DNA of 64,000 bases from Starkeya sp. ORNL1 (GTDB taxonomy: Bacteria > Pseudomonadota > Alphaproteobacteria > Rhizobiales > Xanthobacteraceae). The notes under the pieces were generated by a model that saw nothing but the letters and a program-made list of their open reading frames with translations, did not search any database and had not been told where the DNA came from. The position numbers and the translations under genes were made by a program. Below are positions 17,999 to 27,053 of the stretch, in pieces; position 1 is the first letter of the stretch; every line of letters begins with the position of its first letter. The stretch lies in the NCBI RefSeq assembly GCF_012971745.1, contig NZ_CP048834.1:3472001-3536000 (forward strand), written 5' to 3'.

Positions 17999-18083
17999 GT
18001 CATCCTCGGCCTTGTGCCGAGGATCTCGATTCCCGACAGCGCATCCGGAATCGAGATGGCCGGCACGAGGCCGGCCATGACGG
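17999..18083. repeat. Intergenic repeat family D, copy 2 (two hairpins)
   Basis: CATCCTCGGC...GCCGAGGATC, then a GGAATCGAGAT linker, then GGCCGGC...GCCGGCCATGAC. It has the same plan as 1884-1974 and separates two convergent genes. Confidence 0.75.
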
Positions 18084-18104
18084 ATTGTGAAGCGCGTGAC
18101 AACC

Positions 18105-18833
18105 TCAACCCCGATCGGCCAGGCAGGCGTGGTGGGCGATGCGATAGGTCCGCGCGCCGCCGACCAGATGCGCGGCATATGCACCAGTGAACAGCGCTTC
18201 GAGCGCGGGATCGCGCACATTGAGCCCGCCCGCATAGGCGCCGAGCGCCGGCAGCACCAGGCGCGTCGCGTCCGCGGCGAAGCAGCGCCGGCGGATGCCG
18301 CGCCCGCGCCGCACGATGCGGGCGACGGGATGGAAATGTCCCGCCACTTCCCCCGCAGCCGCGCCGGCCACCGGCTCGTGGCGGAAGGTCAGCGGCCCGA
18401 TGGTCAGTTCATCGGCATGGACGCCGCCGAGTTGCGGCACCGGCTCCGGATCATGATTGCCGGCGATCCAGATGATGTCGCGGCCGCGGCCCAGATCGGC
18501 CAACGCCTCCCGCTCGACCGCGCCCAAGCGATGCGCGGCCCGGCGATCATGCAGGCTGTCGCCGAGCGCAATGAGCGCGCGCGGGCGCCAGCGCGCGATG
18601 ATGGTGGCGAGCAGCGTCAGCGTGGCGCGGGTGTCGTAGGGCGGCAGCGGCACGCCGCGCTCGGCAAAGGCCGAACCCTTCTCCAGATGCAGGTCGGCGA
18701 CAATGAGGATGCGCTCATCGGGCCAGAACAGCGCGCCGGCCGGATCGAGCACGAGGCGCGCGCCGGCGAGGTCGATCTCGTCGGTCCGCTCCTCTGCCTC
18801 GCCGCCAAGCTCATTGTAGTGGCCGTCCAGCAC
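18105..18833 (-). CDS. pdeM: Ligase-associated DNA damage response endonuclease PdeM
   Basis: A calcineurin-type metallophosphoesterase of 242 residues. All metal-binding motifs are visible in order: ADLHLEKG (D and H), GDSLHD, GNHD, and the C-terminal GHFHP. Family members found beside the Lhr-like helicase and the bacterial ATP-dependent ligase are called PdeM and are thought to act as nucleases or phosphodiesterases in DNA repair. The start ATG overlaps the 3' end of the helicase gene by 23 bp, so the two are translationally linked on the minus strand. This neighbourhood makes the assignment to the repair set firm, although the DNA substrate is not established. Confidence 0.93.
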   Translation of the reverse strand: MLDGHYNELGGEAEERTDEIDLAGARLVLDPAGALFWPDERILIVADLHLEKGSAFAERGVPLPPYDTRATLTLLATIIARWRPRALIALGDSLHDRRAAHRLGAVEREALADLGRGRDIIWIAGNHDPEPVPQLGGVHADELTIGPLTFRHEPVAGAAAGEVAGHFHPVARIVRRGRGIRRRCFAADATRLVLPALGAYAGGLNVRDPALEALFTGAYAAHLVGGARTYRIAHHACLADRG

Positions 18834-21312
18834 TCATCGCCTCCCTGACCAGCTCCGCCTCGGCCTCCGCCAGCAAGGCATCCGCCGCCTCGCCATGGAT
18901 CATCTCGCGGCCGATCTCAAGCATGACCGGCACGGCAAGCGGCGAGACGTGATCGAGAATCACATGGTCGATCCGCCCCTTAATGCGCGCCAGCATGTCG
19001 GAGAGACGGCGAATGTCCAGCAGGCCGGTGGCGGCGTCGGAGCGGGCGGCGCGCAGCAGCAGATGCTGCGGCTCGTGCGAGCGCAGCACGTCATAGATCA
19101 GGTCGGTCGACATGGTGACCTGCCGGCTGTTCTTCTCCTTGCCGGGAAAACGCCGCTCGATGAGGCCGGCAATGACCGCGCATTGCCGGAAGGTGCGCTT
19201 CATCAGCGAGGATTCCGCCAGCCATTCCTCAAGGTCGTCGCCCAGCATGTCGGCGTCGAGCAGCGCGTCGAGATCGAGCCGGCCCTGTTGGACGGCGATC
19301 GACAGATCGGACATGCCATAGACAGCGAGGGCGTAATCATTGGCGACAAAGCCGAGCGGGCGCAGCTTGGCGCGCTCCAGCCGCCGTGTCAGCAGCATGC
19401 CGAGCGTCTGGTGGGCGAGCCTGCCCTCGAACGGATAGGCGACGAGATAATGCCGCGAGCCGCGTGGAAAGGTCTCGACCAGCAGATCCTCGCGGCCCGG
19501 CAGGCGCGAGCGCTCCTGCTGATAGGCGAGCCATTCGTGCACCTGGTCCGGCAGGGCGCTCCAGCGCTCCGGGGTCGCCAGCATGGCGCGCACGCGCGAG
19601 GCCAGGAAGGTGGAGAGCGGAAACTTGCCGCCCTCGTAAGACGGCACGCGCGGGTCCTTCGAGGAGGAGCGCTGGACATAGACCTCCTCGCCGATGATGG
19701 CCTGATACTCCAGCACCTCGCCGGCGAAGACGAAGGTGTCGCCGGGGCTCATGGTCTCGACGAAATACTCCTCCACCTCTCCCAGCACCCGCCCGCCAAA
19801 GCGGGATTTCGGCTTGGCGAGCCGGACCTTCAGCATGGTCGCCTCGACGATGGTGCCGACATTCAGCCGGTATTGCTGCGCCACCATGGGATTGGCGACG
19901 CGCCAGCGGCCATCCTTGGTGCGGCGGATACGGGCGAAGCGCTCATAGGCGCGCAGCGCATAGCCGCCGGTGGCGACGAAATCGATCACCTGCTCGAAGC
20001 TCTCCCAATCGAGATCGGCATAAGGCTCGGCGGAGACGACCTCGTTATAGAGCTCAAGCGCATCGAACGGCGCGCCGCAGGCCATGCCGAGCACGTGCTG
20101 GGCCAGCACATCGAGCCCGCCGGAACGGATCACGGCCGAATCCTGTTCGCCGTTGCGCACAGCCTCCATGGCCGCGCGGCATTCAAGCACCTCGAAGCGA
20201 TTGGCCGGCACCAGCACGGCCTGGCTCGGTTCGTCGAGCCGGTGATTGGCGCGGCCGATGCGCTGCATCAGGCGGGACGAGCCCTTGGGCGCGCCCACAT
20301 TCACCACCAGATCGACATCGCCCCAATCAATACCGAGATCGAGCGAGGAGGTGCAGACCACCGCCTTGAGCACGCCATCCGCCATCGCCGCCTCCACCCG
20401 CCGGCGCTGGGCGACGTCGAGCGAGCCGTGATGGAGCGCGATCGGGAGATTGTCGTCATTGATGTGCCACAGCTCCTGGAACAGCAGCTCGGCCTGCATG
20501 CGGGTATTGACGAAGACCAGCGTCGTCTTGTGCGCCTTGATGAGCTGATAGACCTCGCGCAGCGCATGCACCGCGCTGTGCCCGGCCCAGGGCAGATGCC
20601 GCGCGGTATCGAGCATTGACAGGTCCGGCGCGGCGCCGGCCTCGGCGATGACAAGGTCCCCCATCTCATTCGCGGCGGTCTGCGGCACCAGCCAGCGGCG
20701 CAGCGTATCGGGATCGGCGACCGTGGCGGAAAGCCCGACGGTCTGCACTTCGGGCGCCAGAGCGCGCAGCCGGGCAAGGCCGAGCGAGAGCAGGTCGCCG
20801 CGCTTGGAGCCGGCCAGCGCGTGCAGTTCGTCCAGCACGATGCGGCGCAGGTTCTTGAACAGATGCGGCGCATCGGCGGAGGCCAGCAGCAGCGCGATCT
20901 GCTCCGGCGTGGTCAGCAATATGTCCGGCGGGTCGCGACGCTGGCGCTGGCGGCGCGAGGCCGGGGTGTCGCCGGTCCGGGTCTCGATGCGCACCGGCAA
21001 TTCCATCTCGGCGGCCGGCCGCTCCAGATTGCGGGCGACATCGACGGCGAGCGCCTTCAAGGGCGAGATATAGAGCGTGTGCAGGCCGCGCGGCGCGTTG
21101 CGGTTGCCGGAGAGTTCGACCAGGGTCGGCAGGAAGCCGGCCAATGTCTTGCCGGCGCCGGTCGGGGCGATGAGCAGCACCGAACGCCCCTCGCGGGCGA
21201 GGGCCAGCAGTTCCAGCTGATGCGCACGCGGCTCCCACCCGCGCGAGGCGAACCAGCGCCGGAAGCGGTCGGGGAGTTCGTCCGGCGTCGGTATCGCGAG
21301 CGAGCGGGGCAC
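18811..21312 (-). CDS. Ligase-associated DNA damage response DEXH-box helicase (Lhr-like)
   Basis: A superfamily 2 helicase of about 833 residues. Walker A is APTGAGKTLAGFLP, motif Ia is YISPLKALAVD, and motif II is DELH in RIVLDELHALAGSKRGD. Motif III is VGLSATV, motif V is TSSLDLGIDWGDVD, and motif VI is QRIGRANHR. A C-terminal DEAD/DEAH-associated region follows. It is the shorter, ligase-linked branch of the Lhr family and is likely to unwind DNA or RNA-DNA hybrids during damage repair with its neighbours. The frame continues upstream to ATG 21387, but that extension is encoded by a family A intergenic repeat, so I place the start at GTG 21312 (VPRSLAIPTPDELP). No strong ribosome binding site decides it. 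Confidence 0.92.
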   Translation of the reverse strand: MPRSLAIPTPDELPDRFRRWFASRGWEPRAHQLELLALAREGRSVLLIAPTGAGKTLAGFLPTLVELSGNRNAPRGLHTLYISPLKALAVDVARNLERPAAEMELPVRIETRTGDTPASRRQRQRRDPPDILLTTPEQIALLLASADAPHLFKNLRRIVLDELHALAGSKRGDLLSLGLARLRALAPEVQTVGLSATVADPDTLRRWLVPQTAANEMGDLVIAEAGAAPDLSMLDTARHLPWAGHSAVHALREVYQLIKAHKTTLVFVNTRMQAELLFQELWHINDDNLPIALHHGSLDVAQRRRVEAAMADGVLKAVVCTSSLDLGIDWGDVDLVVNVGAPKGSSRLMQRIGRANHRLDEPSQAVLVPANRFEVLECRAAMEAVRNGEQDSAVIRSGGLDVLAQHVLGMACGAPFDALELYNEVVSAEPYADLDWESFEQVIDFVATGGYALRAYERFARIRRTKDGRWRVANPMVAQQYRLNVGTIVEATMLKVRLAKPKSRFGGRVLGEVEEYFVETMSPGDTFVFAGEVLEYQAIIGEEVYVQRSSSKDPRVPSYEGGKFPLSTFLASRVRAMLATPERWSALPDQVHEWLAYQQERSRLPGREDLLVETFPRGSRHYLVAYPFEGRLAHQTLGMLLTRRLERAKLRPLGFVANDYALAVYGMSDLSIAVQQGRLDLDALLDADMLGDDLEEWLAESSLMKRTFRQCAVIAGLIERRFPGKEKNSRQVTMSTDLIYDVLRSHEPQHLLLRAARSDAATGLLDIRRLSDMLARIKGRIDHVILDHVSPLAVPVMLEIGREMIHGEAADALLAEAEAELVREAMSAGRPLQ

Positions 21313-21337
21313 GGCGGGAAAGATAGTGCTTGTGCGT

Positions 21338-21490
21338 GCATCCTTCGAGGCTCGCTGGAAATTCACGACTTTGAAGATCAACGTCATCCTGAGGTGCGAG
21401 CGTAAGCGAGCCTCGAAGGATGCTGAAGCAGATGGCGTTCATCGGGGACGGATATCCTTCGAGGCCGCTGCGCGGCACCTCAGGATGACG
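21338..21490. repeat. Intergenic repeat family A, copy 3 (compound)
   Basis: Contains CATCCTTCGAGGCTCG, then TCATCCTGAGGTGCGAG...GCCTCGAAGGATGCTG, then a third arm TCCTTCGAGGC...CACCTCAGGATGACG. It therefore looks like one and a half elements in tandem. It lies between the methyltransferase gene end and the helicase gene start and forms the spurious 5' extension of the helicase frame. Confidence 0.78.
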
Positions 21491-21504
21491 TCGTTTGGGA
21501 AGTG

Positions 21505-22437
21505 CTAATAGCGCTTCACCGCCACCACGACCAGTCCGGGCACCGGCACGGTGCCTTCCTTGCGGGTCGAGGCGTGCTCGCTGGAGACCAGCGTTACCCC
21601 GGCCTCCGCCAGCCTCTCGCGGACATAGCCCTCGGCATGGGCATAGCGCAGCGTGTCGCGCAGGATGACGCCCTCGCCTTCATGGGTCTCGACGGTGAAG
21701 GCCAACAGCCCGCCGGATTGCAGAGCCCGGGCACTCTCATGGAAGATCGGCGCCAGGTCGTCGAGATAGCAGAAGGCGTCGCCGGCGAAGATCAGTTCGG
21801 CGGTGTCCGCCACCTGCTGTTCGACGAAGGACAGCATGTCGCCGACTTCGAGCGCGTCATAGCCGCCGCGATGCCGGGCCTGCTCGATCATGTTCGGCGA
21901 GAGATCGACGCCTTCGAGCCTGCCAACCTTGCCGGCAAGCCGCTCGCCGACAAGCCCGGTGCCGCAGCCGAGATCGAGCGCGCGGCCGAAGGCGAAAGGC
22001 CGGCCGAGCGTGACGCACGCCGCCTCCAGCGCGTCATGGATCAGCTCCGGACCGCGATAATCCAGCCGCGCCAACGCTTCGTCGAAGCGGCCGGCATATT
22101 GGTCGAACAGCGTGCGCACATAGGCTTCGCTCATCTTCGCCTCGACCCGATTGCCGCCGAGCCGGGCGAGCCGCACCCCGGCGCCGAGCGGATCGGCGGG
22201 GTCGGCGCGCAGCGCACGGACATAGGCGCCGGCGGCGCCGACCGGGTCGCCGGCCTTCTCGCGCGCCTCGGCAAGCAGGAACCACAGTGGCAGGAATTCC
22301 GGGGCGCGCGCGGTCACCTCCAGCAGCAAGTGCGCCGCATCCGCGGCATTGCCCTCCTCGATCAACGCCCGCGCCCATTCGAGGCGGCGGTCGACCACCG
22401 GATCGCCGGAAGACACATGCAAGGGGCCATTGCTCAT
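21505..22437 (-). CDS. TPR-containing class I SAM-dependent methyltransferase
   Basis: A 310-residue protein. The N-terminal ~80 residues look like two TPR units (WARALIEEGNAADAAHLLLE and LWFLLAEAREKAGDPVGAAG). A Rossmann methyltransferase domain follows with motif I ALDLGCGTGLVGERLA, the acidic end of strand 2 in EGVDLSPNMIEQA, and the strand 4 region LIFAGDAFCYLDDL. It matches the predicted methyltransferases (COG4976 style) whose substrates are unknown. ATG 22437 (MSNGPLHV) is preferred over the in-frame extension to 22509, which would overlap the divergent exonuclease start. It sits between the two arms of the ligase-associated repair set. Confidence 0.87.
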   Translation of the reverse strand: MSNGPLHVSSGDPVVDRRLEWARALIEEGNAADAAHLLLEVTARAPEFLPLWFLLAEAREKAGDPVGAAGAYVRALRADPADPLGAGVRLARLGGNRVEAKMSEAYVRTLFDQYAGRFDEALARLDYRGPELIHDALEAACVTLGRPFAFGRALDLGCGTGLVGERLAGKVGRLEGVDLSPNMIEQARHRGGYDALEVGDMLSFVEQQVADTAELIFAGDAFCYLDDLAPIFHESARALQSGGLLAFTVETHEGEGVILRDTLRYAHAEGYVRERLAEAGVTLVSSEHASTRKEGTVPVPGLVVVAVKRY

Positions 22438-22481
22438 TGGGAACTCGCGCAATCCGTTGGCCGCCCTATATCTTCTCCGCA

Positions 22482-23537
22482 ATGCGCCCGGAAGACCTGC
22501 TGCTGCCAACGCCCGAGGGACTTTATTCGCCGGCCGGCGACTTTCATGTCGATCCGCACCGGCCGGTGAAGCGCGCCATCATCACCCACGGCCATTCCGA
22601 TCACGCCCGCGCCGGCCATGGCGCGGTGCTGGCGACGCGCGAGACGCTCGACATCATGGCGATCCGCTATGGCCAGGATTTCGCGGGAAAAACCCAGGTC
22701 GCCGCCTATGGCGAGACCATCCATATCGACGGGGTCGATGTCACGCTGCATCCGGCCGGGCACATACTCGGCTCGGCGCAGATCGCGGTGGAGTGCAAGG
22801 GCTGCCGTATCGTCGCGTCCGGCGACTACAAGCCCGGCACCGACCCGACCTGCACGCCGTTCGAGCCGATCCCGTGCACCGTCTTCATCTCCGAGGCGAC
22901 CTTCGGCCTGCCGGTATTCCGCCATCCCGAGCCGATGGCGGAGATCGGCAAGCTGATGGATTCACTGGCGCTGTTCCCGGAGCGGGCGCACCTCGTCGGC
23001 GCCTATGCGCTGGGCAAGGCGCAGCGGGTGATCGCGCTGCTGCGCGCCGCCGGTTATGCGCAGCCAATCTATCTGCACGGCGCCATGGAGCGGCTGACCG
23101 CCTATTACATCGCGCAGGGCATCGATCTCGGCGAGGTGTTGCCGGCTCGCGAGGCCAAGCCCTCGGAGCTGGCCGGCCGCGTCGCCATCTGCCCGCCAAG
23201 CTCGCTGACCGACCTGTGGTCACGCAAATTCCCCGATCCGGTCACTTCCTTCGCCTCGGGCTGGATGCGCATCCGCGCCCGCGCCCGGCAGAACGGCGTC
23301 GAGCTGCCGCTGATCGTCTCCGACCATGCCGATTGGGACGACCTGCAAGCTTCGATCCTCGCCACCGGCTGCGAGGAACTGTGGGTGACGCACGGCCAGG
23401 AGGACGCGCTGGTGCACTGGGCACTGCTCGCCGGCCTGCGCGCCCGCCCGCTGCATATGGTGGGCTATGGCGAGGAGGAGGGTGAGCTCGCGGCGCCCGC
23501 CATGGAGCCACAGGGGACTCCGGGAGCGCCGGCATGA
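22482..23537 (+). CDS. Ligase-associated DNA damage response exonuclease (metallo-beta-lactamase/beta-CASP fold)
   Basis: A 351-residue MBL-fold nuclease. The metal motif HGHSDHARAGH is near residue 35, and further ligands lie in HPAGHILGS, ASGDYKPG and the C-terminal VSDHADW. This family of exonucleases occurs next to bacterial ATP-dependent DNA ligases and Lhr-like helicases and probably processes DNA ends before ligation. Its last codons overlap the ligase start (ATGA), so the two are translationally coupled. I chose ATG 22482 (MRPEDLLLPTPEGLY), which is the family's N terminus; 44 bp separate it from the divergent methyltransferase gene. It should not be confused with RNase J. Confidence 0.93.
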   Translation: MRPEDLLLPTPEGLYSPAGDFHVDPHRPVKRAIITHGHSDHARAGHGAVLATRETLDIMAIRYGQDFAGKTQVAAYGETIHIDGVDVTLHPAGHILGSAQIAVECKGCRIVASGDYKPGTDPTCTPFEPIPCTVFISEATFGLPVFRHPEPMAEIGKLMDSLALFPERAHLVGAYALGKAQRVIALLRAAGYAQPIYLHGAMERLTAYYIAQGIDLGEVLPAREAKPSELAGRVAICPPSSLTDLWSRKFPDPVTSFASGWMRIRARARQNGVELPLIVSDHADWDDLQASILATGCEELWVTHGQEDALVHWALLAGLRARPLHMVGYGEEEGELAAPAMEPQGTPGAPA

Positions 23538-25234
23538 ACCGCTTCGCCGCGCTGCTCGACCGTCTCGCCTATGAGCCGCGCCGCAATGGCAAGCTGCGGT
23601 TGATCACCGATTATTTCCGCCACGTGCCGGATCCGGAGCGCGGCTGGGCGCTCGCTGCGCTCACCGGGGCGCTGTCGTTCCGCAATGCCAAGGCCGGGCT
23701 GATCCGCCAGCTTATCAGCGAGCGCACCGATCCGGTGCTGTTCGCGCTGTCCTATGATTATGTCGGCGACCTCTCGGAGACGGTGGCGCTGATGTGGCCG
23801 GCGCCGCACGGCCGCAACGATCCGGAGCCGCCGTCACTTTCCGCCGTGGTGCATGCCTTCTCCACCCTCGGCAAGGCCGAGCTTCCGGCCGTGCTCGCGG
23901 CGCTGCTCGATCGGCTCGACGAGACCGGACGCTGGGCGCTGCTGAAGCTCATCACCGGGAGCCTGCGCATCGGCGTCTCGGCGCGGCTCGCCAAGACCGC
24001 GGTGGCGGCGCTGGGTGAGCTGGAGCCGGACGCGATAGAACTGGTCTGGCCCGGGCTGGAGCCGCCCTACACCGAACTGTTCGCCTGGGCCGAGGGCCGC
24101 GGACCGCGCCCCGAGACCGAGGACCCGGCGCCGTTTCGGCCGGTGATGTTGTCCCATGCTATCGAGGAATCGGACTTCGCCGCGCTCGATCCCGCCGCGT
24201 TCCGGGGCGAGTGGAAATGGGACGGCATCCGCGTGCAGGCGGTGCGCGGCGCCGACCATACCGGGCGCCATGTGGCGCGGCTCTATAGCCGCACCGGCGA
24301 AGACATCTCGCCCGCCTTCCCCGATCTCGCCGAGGCACTGGCCTTTGACGGCGCGGTCGATGGCGAGTTGCTGATCCTGCGCGACGGGCGGGTACAGTCC
24401 TTCAACGTGCTGCAGCAGCGGCTGAACCGGAAGACGGTGACGCCCAAGCTGATCGCGGAATTCCCGGCCCATATCCGCGCCTATGATTTGCTGTTCGAGG
24501 CCGGCGAGGACATGCGCAACCTGCCCTTCGAGGCGCGCCGCGCGCGGCTGGAGGCGCTGATCGCCGTGCATCTGGAAAGCCCGCTCGACCTCTCGCCCCT
24601 GGTGGCGTTCGGCAGCTGGGAGGACCTGGCGGCCGCTCGCGCCGACCCTGCCTCGCATGGTGCCGGCGCGGATGCCGAGGCGGTGGAAGGGGTGATGCTG
24701 AAGCGTGCCGACAGCCTCTATCTGCCGGGACGGCCCAAGGGGCCGTGGTGGAAATGGAAGCGCGATCCGCACACCGTCGATGCCGTGCTGATGTATGCGC
24801 AACGCGGCCACGGCAAGCGCTCCTCCTATTATTCCGACTACACCTTCGGCGTCTGGACCGAAGAGGGCGAGCTGGTGCCGGTCGGCAAGGCCTATTTCGG
24901 CTTCACCGACGAGGAATTGCTGGAGATCGACCGCTTCGTGCGCCGCCACACCGTCAACCGCTTCGGCCCGGTGCGGGAAGTCACCCACACCGCCACCGAG
25001 GGGCTGGTGCTGGAGGTGGCGTTCGAGGGGCTGGCGCGCTCCACCCGCCATCGTTCCGGCCTTGCCATGCGCTTTCCCCGCATTGCGCGGCTGCGCTGGG
25101 ACAAGCCGCCGGGCGAGGCCGACCGGCTGGAGACGCTGGAGCGCATGCTCGGCGACGACAGCGCGGCTTCCGAGGCTGCAAGACCTTCCGATGCGGCCGC
25201 CGTCTCCCGCCGCGCTGCGCGTCGTGCTAGGTGA
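23534..25234 (+). CDS. ATP-dependent DNA ligase (cisplatin-damage-response type)
   Basis: Seals nicks in DNA using ATP. The 566-residue protein has an N-terminal DNA-binding domain (residues ~1-200) and a nucleotidyltransferase domain. Motif I, with the adenylated lysine K228, is EWKWDGIRVQ; motif III is VDGELLI, motif IV VEGVMLKR, and motif V WWKWKRDP. An OB-fold domain containing the FGPVREV and RFPRIARLRWDK motifs follows. The N-terminal domain makes it the ligase type that forms the conserved four-gene repair set with the exonuclease, the helicase and PdeM. It is not the replicative NAD-dependent LigA and not the Ku-linked LigD. The start overlaps the exonuclease stop codon. Confidence 0.95.
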   Translation: MNRFAALLDRLAYEPRRNGKLRLITDYFRHVPDPERGWALAALTGALSFRNAKAGLIRQLISERTDPVLFALSYDYVGDLSETVALMWPAPHGRNDPEPPSLSAVVHAFSTLGKAELPAVLAALLDRLDETGRWALLKLITGSLRIGVSARLAKTAVAALGELEPDAIELVWPGLEPPYTELFAWAEGRGPRPETEDPAPFRPVMLSHAIEESDFAALDPAAFRGEWKWDGIRVQAVRGADHTGRHVARLYSRTGEDISPAFPDLAEALAFDGAVDGELLILRDGRVQSFNVLQQRLNRKTVTPKLIAEFPAHIRAYDLLFEAGEDMRNLPFEARRARLEALIAVHLESPLDLSPLVAFGSWEDLAAARADPASHGAGADAEAVEGVMLKRADSLYLPGRPKGPWWKWKRDPHTVDAVLMYAQRGHGKRSSYYSDYTFGVWTEEGELVPVGKAYFGFTDEELLEIDRFVRRHTVNRFGPVREVTHTATEGLVLEVAFEGLARSTRHRSGLAMRFPRIARLRWDKPPGEADRLETLERMLGDDSAASEAARPSDAAAVSRRAARRAR

Positions 25235-25266
25235 GTGCACACAGTCAGGTCGCAGGAGTTCGCTCG

Positions 25267-25536
25267 ATGTCCGACAATCAGGTCGCCCGCTGGATGGGCG
25301 GCTCTCCCGTCTGGGTGCTGGTGCGCCTGATCCTGCTGTCGGTGGTGGTGGGCGTGATATTGAGCGCGCTCGGCCTCGATCCGCTCAATATCCTGCAGAG
25401 CATCGAGCGGCTGGTGCGCAATCTGTTCAATTTCAGCTTCGAGGCGTTCGAGCGGCTGTGGCGCTATTTCCTGCTCGGCGCGGTGATCGTCATTCCGCTC
25501 TGGCTGATCATGCGGGTGGCGCGCAGCGGGCACTAA
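25267..25536 (+). CDS. Small DUF6460-like membrane protein
   Basis: An 89-residue protein with two hydrophobic helices (VLVRLILLSVVVGVILSALG and WRYFLLGAVIVIPLWLIMRV) around the amphipathic segment DPLNILQSIERLVRNLFNF. The layout and motifs (SALGLDP, YFLLGAVIVIP) match what I recall of DUF6460, a small alphaproteobacterial family of unknown function. The ATG at 25267 follows CAGGAG at 8 nt. A GTG at 25231 overlaps the ligase stop and is a weaker alternative. It lies 32 bp after the ligase gene and may be cotranscribed by read-through. Confidence 0.75.
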   Translation: MSDNQVARWMGGSPVWVLVRLILLSVVVGVILSALGLDPLNILQSIERLVRNLFNFSFEAFERLWRYFLLGAVIVIPLWLIMRVARSGH

Positions 25537-25549
25537 AGCCCTTTCCGTT

Positions 25550-25650
25550 CGGATGGAACCATCCGAACAATAAGAAAGTGCTCTAGATTCAATACGCTGG
25601 AGCATGTTCTGATCGCAAAAGTCATTCAACTTTTGCGGAACATGCTCCAG
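25550..25650. repeat. Intergenic repeat family C, copy 1 (long perfect hairpin)
   Basis: First a small hairpin TTCGGATGG-AA-CCATCCGAA at 25550-25569. Then a long one at 25597-25650: CTGGAGCATGTTC pairs with GAACATGCTCCAG, and inside it CGCAAAAGT pairs with ACTTTTGCG. The inner GCAAAAGT...ACTTTTGC motif recurs at 36.37 kb. Confidence 0.8.
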
Positions 25651-25679
25651 GCCCGCCAGGCACACGCCACGAGTCTCCC

Positions 25680-27008
25680 ATGAGCATCGCGATCGGCGCT
25701 GACGGCGCGACCGTCACCCACCGGCGCTTCCTCGCCATCGCGCTGCCGGCGACGCTGGCGCAGATGACGACGCCGCTGCTCGGCCTCGTCGCCACCGGCG
25801 CCATAGGCCGGCTCGGCGACGCCGTGCTGCTCGGCGCGGTGGCGGTCGGCGCGCTGCTGTTCGATTTCCTGTTCTGGGTGTTCGGCTCGCTGCGCATGGG
25901 CACCGCCGGATTGACCGCGCAGGCGCTCGGCCGCAACGATCCGACCGAGGTGCGCGCCGCGCTGATCCGCGCCGTGCTGATCTCCTTCGCCATCGGCCTT
26001 GTGCTGGTCGCCGTCCATGTTCCGGTGGCGCACCTCGCCTTCACGCTGATGGGCACCAGCGCCGCAGTGACCGCGGCGGCAGGCGTCTATTTCTCCATCC
26101 GCATCCTCTCTGCCCCCTTCGCCATCGCCAATTTTTCCGTGCTCGGCTGGCTCGTCGGCGTCGCCCGCACCGATATCGGGCTCGGCCTGCAAATCCTGAT
26201 CGCCATTGCCAATGGCGGCCTCACCTTGCTGCTCGTGCTGCATTGGGATTTCGGCGTCGCCGGCGCCGCGCTGGCGAACCTGCTGGCGGAAGTGATCGGC
26301 ACCGTTGCCGGCCTCACCGCCGCCCGCCGCCTGCTCGGCCGCGGCTGGCGCGTGCCGATGCCGATCGTGCTCGACCGCAGCCGCGTGATCGAGACGGTGG
26401 CGGTGAACAGCGACATCATGGTGCGCACCGGCCTGCTGATGCTGGTGCTGCTGTTCTTCGCCGCACAGGGCGCCCGCCATGACGATGTGACGCTGGCGGC
26501 GAACGCCGTGCTCTACAACATCGTCATGGTCACCGCCTTCTTTCTCGACGGCTTCTCGACCGCTGCCGAACAGATTTGCGGCCAGAGCGTCGGGGCGCGC
26601 GACCGGCCCGGCTTCATGCGCGCGGTACGCATGGTGCTGATGTGGGGCTTCGGCTTCGCGGTGCCGGCGAGCCTCTTGCTGGTGCTGGGCGGCGGCGCGG
26701 TGATCGACCTGCTCGCCGCCAATGAACAGGTGCGCGAGGTGGCGCGCGCCTTCCTGCCTATGGCGGCGCTGACGCCGATCCTCGGCGTCGCCGCCTTCTC
26801 CTATGACGGCATCTATTCCGGCGCCACCTGGTCGCGCGACATGCGCAACCTGATGCTGCCGGCCGTCACGCTATTCTTCGTGGTATGGGCGGCGACGCTT
26901 AGCTTCGGCAATACCGGGCTGTGGTGCGCCTATCTGTCCTTCATGGCCGGACGCGGCCTGTTCCAGGCCTGGCGCATGCCGGCTTTGGTGCGAAGGACGT
27001 TCGGGTAG
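25680..27008 (+). CDS. MATE-family multidrug/Na+ antiporter (DinF type)
   Basis: An integral membrane transporter of 442 residues with about 12 helices in two homologous halves, the standard MATE layout. Typical features are the N-terminal RRFLAIALPATLAQMTTPLL, the conserved GRLGDAVLLGAVAVGALLFDF region with the buried Asp, and the second-half counterpart FLDGFSTAAEQICGQSVGAR. The SLRMGTAGLTAQALG segment and the EQICGQSVGA motif place it in the DinF-like branch. It probably exports cationic compounds in exchange for protons or sodium; the substrate is unknown. The ATG at 25680 directly follows CGAGTCTCCC, so the ribosome binding site is weak. Confidence 0.92.
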   Translation: MSIAIGADGATVTHRRFLAIALPATLAQMTTPLLGLVATGAIGRLGDAVLLGAVAVGALLFDFLFWVFGSLRMGTAGLTAQALGRNDPTEVRAALIRAVLISFAIGLVLVAVHVPVAHLAFTLMGTSAAVTAAAGVYFSIRILSAPFAIANFSVLGWLVGVARTDIGLGLQILIAIANGGLTLLLVLHWDFGVAGAALANLLAEVIGTVAGLTAARRLLGRGWRVPMPIVLDRSRVIETVAVNSDIMVRTGLLMLVLLFFAAQGARHDDVTLAANAVLYNIVMVTAFFLDGFSTAAEQICGQSVGARDRPGFMRAVRMVLMWGFGFAVPASLLLVLGGGAVIDLLAANEQVREVARAFLPMAALTPILGVAAFSYDGIYSGATWSRDMRNLMLPAVTLFFVVWAATLSFGNTGLWCAYLSFMAGRGLFQAWRMPALVRRTFG

Positions 27009-27053
27009 CGGAGGGTTCTCACTTCGCTCTCCCCCGCGGGGAGAGGAGTTACC

